DNA of 23,695 bases from Gnetum montanum (lineage: Eukaryota; Streptophyta; Gnetopsida; Gnetales; Gnetaceae), in NCBI GenBank assembly GCA_015680685.1, contig MNCI01035354.1, positions 1,016,840 to 1,040,534 of the forward strand. The letters run 5' to 3'. Below, piece after piece: positions 1 to 8,712 of the stretch; the stretch's first letter is position 1; each line of letters begins with the position of its first letter. The translations under genes and the position numbers were made by a program. The notes under the pieces are model-generated. The model did not search any database, was not told the origin of the DNA, and worked only from the letters and a program-made list of their open reading frames with translations.

Positions 1-238
1 TTTCTTTCCCATTTATTTGCCCTCGAAACTTTAACGTTCCAATGTTCCAGTACATTCCCTTTTCTTCATAACCGCCAAAGTTTTAATTGTTAAATTCACA
101 TCACTATCATTCAAAGTGCCTCTCGAATTCATGTAATTACCCTTGGATACATTCATTCTTGCTAATGTCCTCATTTTACATTAATTTCAAGAAAAATCAT
201 TAAAAATTCGGTCTCTTTCAGGTGTCTTCCTCTAGTGG
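1..238. other. AT-rich non-coding part of element 1
   Basis: No ORF, RNA gene or recognisable protein remnant is visible here. The stretch is AT-rich and runs directly into the palindrome array at 239. It is assigned to element 1 only because the 3' LTR that closes this element lies downstream with nothing that looks like a left terminus in between; that assignment is inference. Confidence 0.4.
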
Positions 239-316
239 TGATGAGATATCGCGTACGCGATATCGCGTCCCACGAGATATCGCGTACGCGATGTATCGTA
301 CGTGATATCGCGTCCC
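239..316 (+). repeat. CpG-rich palindrome array upstream of an internal TATA box
   Basis: The block contains a perfect 20-bp palindrome, GATATCGCGTACGCGATATC (245-264), followed by a second GATATCGCGTACGCGAT unit and further GATATCGCG half-units. The first bases, TGATGAGA, are the same as the start of the LTR family seen at 3762 and 22425, but the sequence after the TATA box is unrelated to those LTRs. The array therefore looks like an LTR U3 palindrome module in an internal position. Its function is unknown. Confidence 0.85.
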
Positions 317-322
317 CTACTT

Positions 323-330
323 CTATAAAA
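323..330 (+). promoter_or_regulatory. TATA box of internal promoter
   Basis: CTATAAAA lies a few bases after the palindrome array, the same arrangement as in the LTRs (array, CCNNNNNTCTATAAAT-like TATA, leader). It precedes the 806-3591 reading frame by about 480 bases, with a leader in between. Promoter activity is inferred from position and motif only. Confidence 0.55.
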
Positions 331-805
331 AGGAACCCCCGCCGCAACACTTAGCTTCATTTGGCATTTACGCGAGGGGAAGTTTTTGAATTTTTTCTCT
401 GCGACTTGCGCTTGAGTGACCCTTGCTTTTTCAACTATATCTCGCACGCTGGTACTCCGATTTGAATTCCGTTTGAACCTGCTTGAACCTGGAGTGTTCA
501 GTTTAGTTATGGGGGAGAGACACTTGCTGTCTTGTTGAAAAGTGCCTAACTTTTTTGAAATTTTTCATCACCCAAAGGACATCAATTAGGGTAATTAATA
601 CTAACACTTAGAAAATTGTGCCAAAAATCATACGCCCTTAAGTATACCGGGATATTAAAATGAACATCCACCTAAGTCATAGGACCCATCATTATAATTT
701 TCGAGCACGATCACACAATAATAACAGATCTTTAATTAAGGCAAGTAGTAAGGTATAACTTGATTTCCTAAACAACCTTACTAATGTTGGCCCGTGTGAT
801 TGCAG
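331..805 (+). other. Leader with possible intron and 3' splice site
   Basis: This stretch holds no ORF in the sense direction. It ends with a good plant-type splice acceptor: a branch-point-like CTAAT at 781-785, then GTGTGATTGCAG ending at 805, directly before the ATG at 806. A donor could be local (GGTAC near 450) or could lie far upstream in an unseen 5' leader. If real, splicing here would place the ATG at the first base of the downstream exon. This is inference from motifs. Confidence 0.4.
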
Positions 806-3591
806 ATGGCCCCGAAATGCTCCCAGCAGAAGAGTCCGACCCAAGGTGGCGCCAAAAAACCTAAGAGAGGACGAAGGCAAGTCCCTGCCGGACAACATAA
901 TGAATAGGAGGTGCATTCATTCAGCATCCATCAAGATGAACCTCCTACCAGACAATCCGGGCAGGCAGAAGGAGGAGCTGCTGCGCCTGAACTGGGACAA
1001 CAACTCACGTTGCCCCCGGAATGTGTTCAGGCTATCCACACGAAGTCCACAATCGCTTCGGTGATCATGGAACTCAACTTCAAATCTTTTGCAGAGTTCA
1101 CTCCTGAGGCTGTTAGGGATCACCTCAAAGAATCTCCCTTATGACCTGTTCTCTCCAAACAAGGTGCCTGGTACTTAGGAGAAACGTACCTCTTCTAGCA
1201 CAATAAGGAGCAAGGCACCACAGTAAACATTGGTGGTGTGACAGTGGATTTTTCTGCACAAGCGATTTCGGAAGTGTTAAACCTTCCGAATTCAGGCCCC
1301 CATGTTGCTCGGTTATCTACCCGATCAGACCCTGATGTGCGAAAGGATTGGCTAGAAAGGGCTTATGGTAGAGATAAAGCTTTTGGTGAGCTGACCACGG
1401 AAGAGAGAGTTTATTTTAAAATCTGAACCTATCACCTCTTCCCCACAAAAGGTTTAAAAAGAATATCAACGTACGCGGCAAGAGGATGTGCAGTGTTGAT
1501 GGGAAAGGTTAACGCTAACCTTCCCCATCTATATTTAACGGAGATACAAAGGCGATTCGAAGAACGGAAGACAGGGAAAATGGCACTTCCTTTTCCTTGC
1601 CTTATCAGAAAACTGTGCCGCCGGGCAGGTATTCAGGGATATACAAATGACGTCCTCCGAAAGGCCCAAAATGCTTCTTATGTTGAATTGTTAAAGGCGC
1701 CAGCTCCAAGAAAGAGCACTGGCGAAGAGTTAGGACCAGATGAGGAAGATGAAGAACAAATGACTGGACCCCCTGCAACTCAACTTGCAGGACCTAGTCA
1801 ACCTCTAGCCATAGGTCCCAGCCAACAACAGGAAGCAGGACCTGATACAAGCTAGGATCAGCCGCCGCTGCAAGACTATAGACCGTCAATGAGCCATTTG
1901 AGGGCTATTGCTGAGATGGTCAGTTGGGGAAGTCGTGATGATGCCAATTTCTTCCATGTCATCGATGATGCCAACCAGCCTACGATTTCAATAGATTGCA
2001 CAAGGGGTGAGTTGTCAATGCAAACAGGAGGAGGGAAAAGCAGATGGTCACAACAAATCTCTAGAAACGCGACATCTTTCCAAGTTCAGTTAGAGACTGG
2101 TGAAGGGGCCACTGTGGTGGTCATGCAACACCAGGATGCCGCGGGAGCACCTAAGGTGGTCGTTGATCACATCAAAGAGTCTTTTAATGTACCTGTTGTG
2201 CCACCGGCAGATCTTTCAGGGGCACGAGATGCTCAAACCATTGCCGGAACCTCAATGACTCCTGCTGAACATAAGGATGTATTGGACAGATTGCTTCAAA
2301 CAGGACAAGTTTTAACGTCCCTGTTTGACATCCCCCAAGATGTAACAGCAATTAAATTAGACCTCATTTCGACAAAGGGGAAACTGGTCATATCTAAATT
2401 AAGGGCTGAGCATGCTGAGGCTGAAGTGCAGAAACTACAAGAGCAGCTCATCGCCTTACAGGCAGCACAGCAGGATCCCTTGCGATTGGTTCCCGCGGAC
2501 CAGTTGGATAATTTTAAAACCGAGCAACTAAAAAAATTAATCGCAGAAAATAAGAAGGTGGCAGAAGAAAAGGAGACAGCCACTTGGGATGCCTCCGCAG
2601 CAAAGGCGCAAACTCATGCGCATCTTAAGGCACTCAAGGCCTTGCAAGAAGAGAACAAGTAGTTGGTTGTCGATAACCTTCGGTTGACTTCTATGGAGAA
2701 ATAAAAGAATGTTCTCAATGAGCACTTTCATCGGCTGCGAGAACAATTCATTCGGGTCAACCAAGATGTAAGCCGTTTAGCCAGAGAAAATCGAACCCTC
2801 TCAATGAAGGAGGTACACGCTATTCGACAGAAATCAGCCATCGAGATTAGTGCGTGGCAGAATGAGGCTAAACGACATGAGAAGCTAAAGGAGCACTTCC
2901 GTGATCAGGTGGGGATGTACAAACAGATCCTGGAGAAGGAGATCCATATGGCCAAAGCTCAAATCAACAGCATCAGTGCCCAGCACACTGATTGGGGGGC
3001 CATATTGGACACTTATGCCTATGCCCACCAGGTGGAAATTAAGAACCAGGACTTGCAGATCCAGGACTTAACTGAATACATGGAGTTGGAAAACCTTCGA
3101 TATGCCAACCTGGCCATGTTAACAGCAGGATGCCTGAGGTCAGAGCTCGAGTAGCAGGTAGCTTCCACCCATATTAAATATGAGGCAGAATTTGCAGAAC
3201 GAAAGAAGTTGGCTGAAAAATTAGATGTTGCAAATTATGAACTCGCGGTGGTAAAATAAAGCTACCAAGGACAGAAAGATGTGGCAACCAACTTGGTCGA
3301 CGGCTAGCAGAACTTCACGAATACAAGGATAGAGCCAAAGCCTACGAAGAGGAACGACGGGTGTTCGCGGCATGCTACATCAAGGCTAATCAGATGTTCC
3401 CGCAACTACCCTGTCCGTGGGAAGTGCCGACTCCATCAAACATCGGAGCATCAGCATGGATGGCACAAGACCCTCGGACTGAAGAGGAGAAGCTCCAGGC
3501 TATTCTTCAGCATCATCAAACTTCAAAGCTTGGAGCACGTGACAAGGGGAAAGCACCCATGGAGGAGCCACCGCCACCAGGAACTACATGA
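806..3591 (+). pseudogene. Broken extra ORF: plant transposon-type domain plus coiled coil
   Basis: One reading frame can be followed from the ATG at 806 to a TGA at 3589. It is interrupted by in-frame stops at 905, 1142, 1196, 1424, 1853, 2660, 2702, 3152 and 3257, and by one single-base frameshift near 3300. Intact, it would be about 930 residues. Layout: a basic, K/R/Q-rich N-terminus; a domain at roughly residues 70-290 with GGVTVDFS and LPFPCLIRKLCRRAG, resembling the 'putative plant transposon protein' domain common in plant retroelement ORFs (recognised from memory); an acidic and GPSQ-rich linker (about 1720-1850); a middle part of unknown fold; then a long charged E/K/Q/A-rich coiled-coil region (about 2270-3350) and a proline-rich tail. 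No RT, protease or integrase motif occurs. It occupies the place just before the 3' LTR where env-like or additional ORFs sit in Athila/Tat-type gypsy elements. Its function is unknown; a structural or nucleic-acid-binding role is only a guess. Confidence 0.7.
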
Positions 3592-3749
3592 GTTCCACAT
3601 TTTTGTAGTTGTAGCATTTTTTCTCTGTGTTGTGTCTTTCCACACTACGGCATTTGTCCATTTCTTTTCCAGTTATTAATCCCATACCTATCCACTGTGT
3701 AATCACTGAAGCTTGTTCTCCTTGTAACTCGAGCATGAGTTTTTATTCA
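3592..3749 (+). other. 3' non-coding stretch of element 1
   Basis: This short T-rich segment between the stop codon of the extra ORF and the polypurine tract contains no ORF. Its end (GAGTTTTTATTCAGTC) is nearly identical to the matching place in element 3, read on the minus strand around 8710-8725, which shows that the two elements share their 3' terminal region. Confidence 0.6.
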
Positions 3750-3761
3750 GTCGTGGGGGTA
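3750..3761 (+). promoter_or_regulatory. Polypurine tract of element 1
   Basis: GTCGTGGGGGTA lies immediately before the LTR start TGATGAG. This is where plus-strand DNA synthesis would be primed in an LTR retrotransposon. The copy in element 3 (GTCATGGGGGTA on the minus strand) differs by one base, a CpG transition. Confidence 0.7.
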
Positions 3762-3784
3762 TGATGAGACGTGGTTTGCATCGG

Positions 3785-3880
3785 CCACGATATCATGTAC
3801 GCGATATTGCAGCCGATGCGATATCGCATCCCCCACGATATCACGTCCTTCCCTACAATATCACGTACGCGATATCACAG
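3785..3880 (+). repeat. Palindrome array in U3 of element 1
   Basis: Three clusters of the GATATCGCGTACGCGATATC theme are present, partly decayed at CpG (for example CACGATATCATGTACGCGAT and ATATCACGTACGCGATATCA). The array ends about a dozen bases before the TATA box. Confidence 0.85.
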
Positions 3881-3892
3881 TCCCTCGCCATG

Positions 3893-3904
3893 TCTATAAA
3901 TAAG
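3893..3904 (+). promoter_or_regulatory. LTR TATA box, element 1
   Basis: TCTATAAATAAG sits after the palindrome array and before GAGGCG. The same TATA and following bases recur in the LTRs of elements 3 and 4, marking the U3/R boundary region. Confidence 0.75.
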
Positions 3905-4070
3905 AGGCGGGTCTCCCTTGTTTGGAGATCCCAATTTTAGAGTAGCGAAGCTCTGGCAGTTTGATCCCTCCAAAGTTAGAATTTTTCCCGTGTCTGCCCG
4001 CAGTGTGGTGAATGTGATTGTACGGTGTCTTTATTCGAGTGTGCCGTACTTGGACACGCACATGACCGGC

Positions 4071-4076
4071 AATAAA
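4071..4076 (+). promoter_or_regulatory. Polyadenylation signal in LTR
   Basis: AATAAA lies within GGCAATAAAGATC, a motif found at the matching place in the element 4 LTR (GGCAATAAAGAAG, 22713-22725). It lies about 170 bases after the TATA box, where the R region should end. Its role is inferred from position. Confidence 0.5.
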
Positions 4077-4298
4077 GATCGAGATTACTTCATCATTGCA
4101 GCATTCACTTAGTTTATTTATTTGTTATTTATTTAATGTTATTTATTGCTTTCATAGCGCGGTGTGAGTACGACTTAACTACGAGCATCTACGGGTGTGT
4201 ACGGCTAGTTAAGGAATCGGTTGCTCATCGCGAGTAGTTTCTCATCCTTAAACTCCTAGAAGCGGAACGAGTACGACTTGATTATGAGCATTTAAGTG

Positions 4299-4433
4299 TG
4301 ACTACTTGGTAGCCCAGTGGTGTAGCTAGGGGGATCTACGCTTGGTAACCCAGTGGCGTATTTGGGGTCTGCGCTTGGTAATCCCAGTGGCGTACCTAGG
4401 CCTATGCTTGGTAGTCCCAGTGGCAGTCGTGCA
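4299..4433 (+). repeat. Tandem repeats in U5 of the LTR
   Basis: Four imperfect units of about 33 bp share the core CTTGGTAAYCCCAGTGGCGT. They are flanked by copies of a second, longer unit (AGTACGACTTGATTAYGAGC ... GTACGGCTAGTTAAGGAATC). Copy number differs between LTRs: the element 4 LTR has two CTTGGTA units (about 22899-22950), and element 3 has fewer. Confidence 0.75.
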
Positions 4434-4769
4434 CGAAGTCCAAGATGTGTACGGTTGATCAAAGAATCGGTTGCTCGTCGCACTTAGGCTAGATTAGATT
4501 TTCTTACCCTTTTCCTCTTAGCTTAGATTAGTTAATATTATTTTCCACTGCCTTCAGGAGTAGCATTAGAATTAGAACACATCATACACCTCATCTAGAC
4601 TAAACCATACGTGACATATGCAAAACTAGTCTAGATGGAAAGATAGTGAACTGCGACCTAAGGCTAACTATCTAGGTGCCACAACTAGTCCATCTGCGGA
4701 GTTTGACCGGATCGCGCGTGCGATGCTCGTTTCGTATGGTTGAGTGTAGGGGTACCTCGCCACTCATCA

Positions 4770-5085
4770 CAATTCATCTATCTTTCCATTGTACTAACAA
4801 CAAGGCTGAATATGAAGCTTTGTGTATTGGAATTAAAACAACATTGGAAAAAGGAATCAAGAAAATCATTATAATGGGAGACTCAAGATTAGTTTGTAAA
4901 TAGATTAATAGTAATTGCGTGATAAAAATCTCATTCTTGCAACCTTATAAATAGCTCATTTGTAGAATGTTGGATGAATTTCATCACTAAAAAATAGAAC
5001 ATATAGGTAGAGATGACAATTACATAGTGGATGATTTAGCAAAGGCATCATCAACATTAGATGTTAAAAAGATAGAAAGTTATGA
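4770..5085 (+). pseudogene. RNase H-like domain placed before RT (element 2)
   Basis: The translation contains TNNKAEYEAL followed by GIKK..IMGDSRLV, the pattern of the plant RVT_3-type RNase H (conserved NN-AEYEAL and GDS-LV). About 50 codons later come IEHIGRDDNYIVDDLAKASS, matching the usual C-terminal H-R-N-DALA motif with D for A. Stops occur within it, for instance the TAG at 4902, where glutamine is expected. Its N-terminal part was removed from view by the element 1 insertion. A second RNase H follows the RT, so this copy corresponds to the additional, 'archaeal-type' RNase H known in Tat-lineage gypsy elements, here on the N-terminal side of RT. Confidence 0.72.
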
Positions 5086-5590
5086 AGGTGTAATGATTGA
5101 AAAAGAACATCAGCCATTTGTACTAGATAACATAAGGCATTTACAAGTATTTGAAGGTGATAATTAAGTACTCAAGTTTATGGAAAACAAGCAAGAATTC
5201 AAAAGTCAGATTATACATGAAACAACATCAAGTTTTAAGACAACTTCCATTCCCAAAAAGGTGATTGATTATGAACATGAATTTAGCAAAAATTTGCTTA
5301 CTAAAAAAGATATATAGAATCAAGATGATCAAGCTTATGACGTAGTAAATCTTGGATCTATTGAGATACCAAAGATGTTAAATGTCATAAAGGAAAAGAA
5401 TTTAGTCTTCAAGAAAAATTTATTATCACTTTTAAAAAATAATTTGGAAAATTTTTCTTGGTCTTATGATGATCTTAAAACTGTTAAACAAAATGTGATG
5501 ACACATAAAATTCCTTGAGTAAAAGGTTGTAAGATAGTTAAATAAAAATAAAGGAAATTTAATTCATCATTAGAGCTAGCTATGGAAGCT
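5086..5590 (+). pseudogene. Linker between RNase H-like domain and RT
   Basis: The same reading frame continues with stops at a few places. Near the end, WSYDDLK and, after it, VMTHKIP match the typical lead-in to gypsy RT (W-x-D-L-P-G ... H-x-I). No catalytic motif is visible in the earlier part, which is rich in K, E, I and N. No protease motif was found here. Confidence 0.5.
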
Positions 5591-6335
5591 AAGATCAAAA
5601 AGTTATTTCAAACTTGAATCATATATTCAATCTAATATTTGACATGGCTTTCTAATCTCATTCTAGTAAGAAAGAATAATTGCAATATTAGGCTTTGTGT
5701 AGATTTCAGAAATTTGAATGAAGCCTCTAAAAAGGATAAATACCCACTTTCTAGAATTGATGAGATGTTGATTAAAGTATCAGGTTGTCAAGTATATTCT
5801 TTCCTAGATGGTTTTTTTGGCTATAATTAGATCGTGGTAGATAAAGGTGATAGATATAAAACAACATTTATCACCAAGTTGGGAACTTTTGATTTCCAAA
5901 GAATGGCATTTTGATTGTGAAATGCTGGAGCTACTTTCCTAAGAGCAATGGATTTAGCTATTAAAGGCTTAATAGGTGAATTTGTTGTGGTTTATTTGGA
6001 TGATATCAACATCTTTTCAAAAAGGAAGGAAGATCATATTGGTCATCTTAAACAAGTTTTTGACAGATGTTATGAGTATGATATTTCATTAAATCCTAAG
6101 AAGTGTATGTTTTGGCTTAAGTTTGGAAGTTTACTAGGCCATGTAATCTATCAAGAAGGAATTGCTATAGATAACTTTTGAATTCAAGCAGTATAGAATA
6201 TCAAGAATTCTACAAGTAAAAAGTCTCTTAGATCTTTCTTTGTAAAGATAAATTTCATTAAGAAATTTATCCTTGGATTCACTAAAATTACTAAACCTTT
6301 GATACATATGCTAAAGAAAGATGTCCAGGTAGAGA
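5591..6335 (+). pseudogene. Gypsy reverse transcriptase remnant (element 2)
   Basis: In one frame with stops come TWLSNLILVRKNN, RLCVDFRNLNEASKKDKYPL and RIDEMLIKVSG (finger and palm motifs), SFLDGFFGYN (with the first catalytic Asp), NAGATFLRAM, and YLDDI at 5993-6007, the RT active-site motif. Further on are LNPKKCMF and LLGHVI. The stop after GYN (5828) sits where glutamine is usual, fitting a CAG-to-TAG change. Both YLDDI aspartates are intact even though the frame is broken. This is clearly Ty3/gypsy and not copia. Confidence 0.88.
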
Positions 6336-6775
6336 AAAAACTAGAATGAAAGAGAGCCTTAGCAAAAATTTAAAAAGCTGTTCAAGAAGCTTCTTACTTG
6401 ATAAAACCAAAATTAAAGGAAGACTTTTGGTTATATGCTTTTGCTTCAAATGATTCAGTTGCTACCATCTTAACTCAAAAAGATGAGAGTCAAGATGAAT
6501 TGATTGGATTCTTTGGATATCAATTGAAAGGTTTAGAGCTAAATTATTCATATTTAGAGAAATAGGAATTTGTAGTTATTAAGGTACTTTAGCATTTCAA
6601 ATATTACTTGGAAAGGTCATTAGTTCATATTATGCTAATTGAGCTTACAATCAAACAATTTTTAGTCGAAAATGAAATTGGATGGAAGAGAGGAAAGTGG
6701 CTCATAAAGCTTCAAGGTTTCAGATTTTCATTAGAAATATGAAAAACCATTAAAGGAATAGGATTAGCCAAGTTA
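6336..6775 (+). pseudogene. RT-connected RNase H remnant (element 2)
   Basis: After the RT, KAVQEASYLIKPKLKEDFWL, ASNDSVATILTQKDE, FFGYQLKGLELNYSYLEK and EFVVIKVLQHFKYYL follow the standard order of the gypsy RT-linked RNase H. The Asp usually seen in the first motif (D-A-S) appears as FASND. Several stops (for example 6564, expected glutamine) break the frame. The first and last motifs are weak, so the enzyme was dead when last read. Confidence 0.75.
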
Positions 6776-7678
6776 ATGACTAGAGAATATGAAGTATGTG
6801 TGCTTAAGATTCATGAGGAAAATTGGTATGACAAGATTCTAGAATTCCTTGTTACAGAAAAGGTTTCAAATAATTTAACTACAAGTCAAAAGAGAGCTTT
6901 CTCTAAAAAGAAAAATAGATTTGTGGTTGAAGATAGAGTTTTATATAAAAATTATTTCAAAGGGATTTTGTTGGAATGTGTTTACAATGATCAAATTGGT
7001 CCTATCTTAGAAAAATTTCATGATCATGCTAACTTATTCTATGAATCTCCTAAGTCCACCATACAACATATACTTCATTATGGTTGTTATTGTTTTTATT
7101 GGGACTAGTATGTACCAAGATATTGATTCAAAAATTCAAAGATGTTATAGATGTCAAGTTTATGGACCAAAAATTAGAAAGGCTAGGGCTCCTTTAAAAT
7201 CAATAATTGCAGATAGATCATTTTAGCAATGGGGTTTAGATTTCATTGGTACAATTACTCCTTTGAGAGTAGGACATGAGTTTATTCTCATAGCTACCAA
7301 TTGCTTTACCAAATGGTCTAATGCAAAGGCTCTAAGGAAAACCTTAGCATCAGATGTGATTAAATTCTTAAAAGATTAGATCTCAAGTTATTTTGGTCTA
7401 CCTAAAGTATTGGTATCCAACAATGGATCAACTTTTCAATCTGAAGAATTTATAACATGGGCATAAAAAAATCCATCTTTCTATTTTCTTCTTCAAATTA
7501 TTATCTTCAAGGAAATGACTTAGTTGAATCTACAAATAAAAAGCTTATTTCCTACATAACAAAGTCAATGGATGGACATCTATGAAATTGGATTGATCAT
7601 TTACAATATGCATTATGGATTGATCATATTAGATTTAAGGAGACTATTTGAATATTAGCTTATAACTTGGTTTACGAT
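6776..7678 (+). pseudogene. Integrase remnant, zinc-binding and catalytic core (element 2)
   Basis: The segment begins with an HHCC-type region (FHDHAN at about 7016-7033; CYRC at 7143-7154) and continues with the core: GLDFIG (first Asp at 7239), VLVSNNGSTF, and GNDLVESTNK (Glu at 7526). In the second motif the family has S-D-N-G, whereas here the codon at 7419-7421 is AAC (Asn), a G-to-A type loss of a catalytic residue. There is a frameshift near 7105 and another near 7490. The coding sequence stops at LVYD, where element 3 is inserted, and resumes at 15121 with GLPARI. Confidence 0.85.
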
Positions 7679-8556
7679 TGATGAGTGGCAAGGTACCCCT
7701 ACACTCAACCATACGAAACGAGTGTAGCACGCAAGATCTAGTTGAACTCCGCAGACTAAGTACCTACACGCCCCATGGAACACTTGGGGTTAATCATTCG
7801 TTATCTTCCTAGACTTACTTATGTTTGTCACGGTGTCTGGTTAAGTAAGTCCGAGGTATATGATTTTTATATCTTTTTATGTGTTTCTCCTATGCTATCG
7901 AGCTGAAGGGTTGAGAAACTAACTAACTCTAACTAATGAACTAAGTCTAAATTAACCAGCATCAGCATCTGTTCCCACTTACCATACACACCCTGAACTA
8001 TGCAACCATGGCTACCAAATGCTAATCGTTACTGGGATCATCGCACGCAACACACATGCTCGAAGTGGTCATACCGAGGTACATAACTAGGAGGAAAGGG
8101 TTGAGAGAATCTATCTAGCCTAAGTGCGCTGAGCAACCGATTCCTTGACTAATCGTACACATCTGGGACTACCATTGGGATTACCAAGTAGTCACACGAC
8201 TCGTAATCAAGTTGTACTCATACTGCATGCGTTGAGCAGCCGATTCCTTGACTATACGTACACATCCTTAGATGCTCATAATCAAGTCGTACTCATACCA
8301 CATTATAGGAGTTTAAGGGTAAGAGAGAAAACAATAAATAAAATCCTATTCCATGCACTGCAAGGTTTATCTGGAAATCTCATCTTTATTGCCGTACACA
8401 ACTTGTGTTCAAGTATAATGTTGCTTGAATAAAGATCTGTTCACTTTGGGACTTCTACTGCGGGTACATGGAAAATATTCTATCTCTGGAGTGATGAAAC
8501 TACTAGAGTTTTCCTACTTCTAAACTAGGATGGGAAATAAGGGGAGTACCACCTCT

Positions 8557-8565
8557 TATTTATAG
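8557..8565 (-). promoter_or_regulatory. TATA box in 3' LTR of element 3
   Basis: Read on the minus strand, TATAAATAAGAGG follows the palindrome array, exactly as in the other LTRs of this family. It would point out of the element into element 2 integrase sequence. Confidence 0.55.
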
Positions 8566-8580
8566 ATTTGGCGGCAAACC

Positions 8581-8673
8581 ACAATATCGCATACATAACA
8601 TCGCAGGGGATGACGCGATATTGCATACGCGATATTGCATGGGATGCGATATCACGGCGGCCGTGATATTGCG
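8581..8673 (-). repeat. Decayed palindrome array in 3' LTR of element 3
   Basis: The GATATCGCG theme is recognisable, but many CG pairs have become CA or TG (GCGATATTGCATACGCGATA, CAATATCGCATACAT). The spacing of the units is kept. Confidence 0.75.
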
Positions 8674-8697
8674 ACTCATTCGAATCGCATCTCATCA

Positions 8698-8712
8698 TAC
8701 CCCCATGACTGA
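8698..8712 (-). promoter_or_regulatory. Polypurine tract of element 3
   Basis: On the minus strand, CAGTCATGGGGGTA directly precedes the LTR start TGATGAG. It matches the tract before the element 1 LTR with one difference. Confidence 0.7.

Larger units (their letters stand above)
3762..4769 (+). mobile_element. 3' LTR of element 1
   Basis: This LTR of about 1008 bp starts TGATGAGACG right after the polypurine tract and ends CGCCACTCATCA. Inside, in order, are a palindrome array (3785-3880), a TATA box (TCTATAAATAAG, 3893-3904), a transcribed part with AATAAA at 4071-4076, a U5 with tandem repeats (about 4160-4480), and a conserved terminal part shared with the LTRs at 7679, 14100 and 22425. 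To its right the sequence changes abruptly to the coding sequence of an RNase H domain, so the element inserted into another element. The 5' LTR and the target-site duplicate lie beyond the window start. Confidence 0.88.
4770..7678 (+). mobile_element. Left part of old Ty3/gypsy element 2
   Basis: This is decayed pol sequence that reads RNase H-like domain, linker, RT, RNase H and integrase. It is bounded on the left by the 3' LTR end of element 1 and on the right by the LTR end of element 3. It continues, in order and orientation, at 15121, so both neighbours are younger insertions. Most of it keeps one reading frame (the frame of 4799, 5639, 5948 and 6776) with many in-frame stops, and frameshifts occur near 7105 and 7490. 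Confidence 0.88.
7679..8697 (-). repeat. 3' LTR of element 3
   Basis: This LTR of about 1019 bp is delimited by the polypurine tract on its right and by integrase coding sequence of element 2 on its left. It contains a decayed palindrome array (8581-8673), an inverted TATA box at 8557-8565, the U5 tandem units (around 8105-8300) and the conserved terminal part. ORF-like stretches within it have no coding meaning. Confidence 0.88.

Noticed and set aside
245-316. CRISPR-like or satellite array
   Set aside because: There are few, irregular units without unique spacers, tied to promoters; the genome is eukaryotic.
232-447. Minus-strand open frame of 71 codons
   Set aside because: It arises from the palindrome array, which reads similarly on both strands (RDI.YA.S repeats), and has no protein family.
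239-860. A 5' LTR starting at 239 with a primer-binding site at 846 (TGGCGCCA)
   Set aside because: Only eight bases match the PBS and they lie inside codons of the 806 frame. The sequence after the TATA box at 323 is unrelated to the 3' LTR at 3762, and there is no CTCATCA end before 846.
4292-4483. Minus-strand frame rich in GLPS repeats
   Set aside because: It is a shadow of the U5 tandem repeats inside the LTR.
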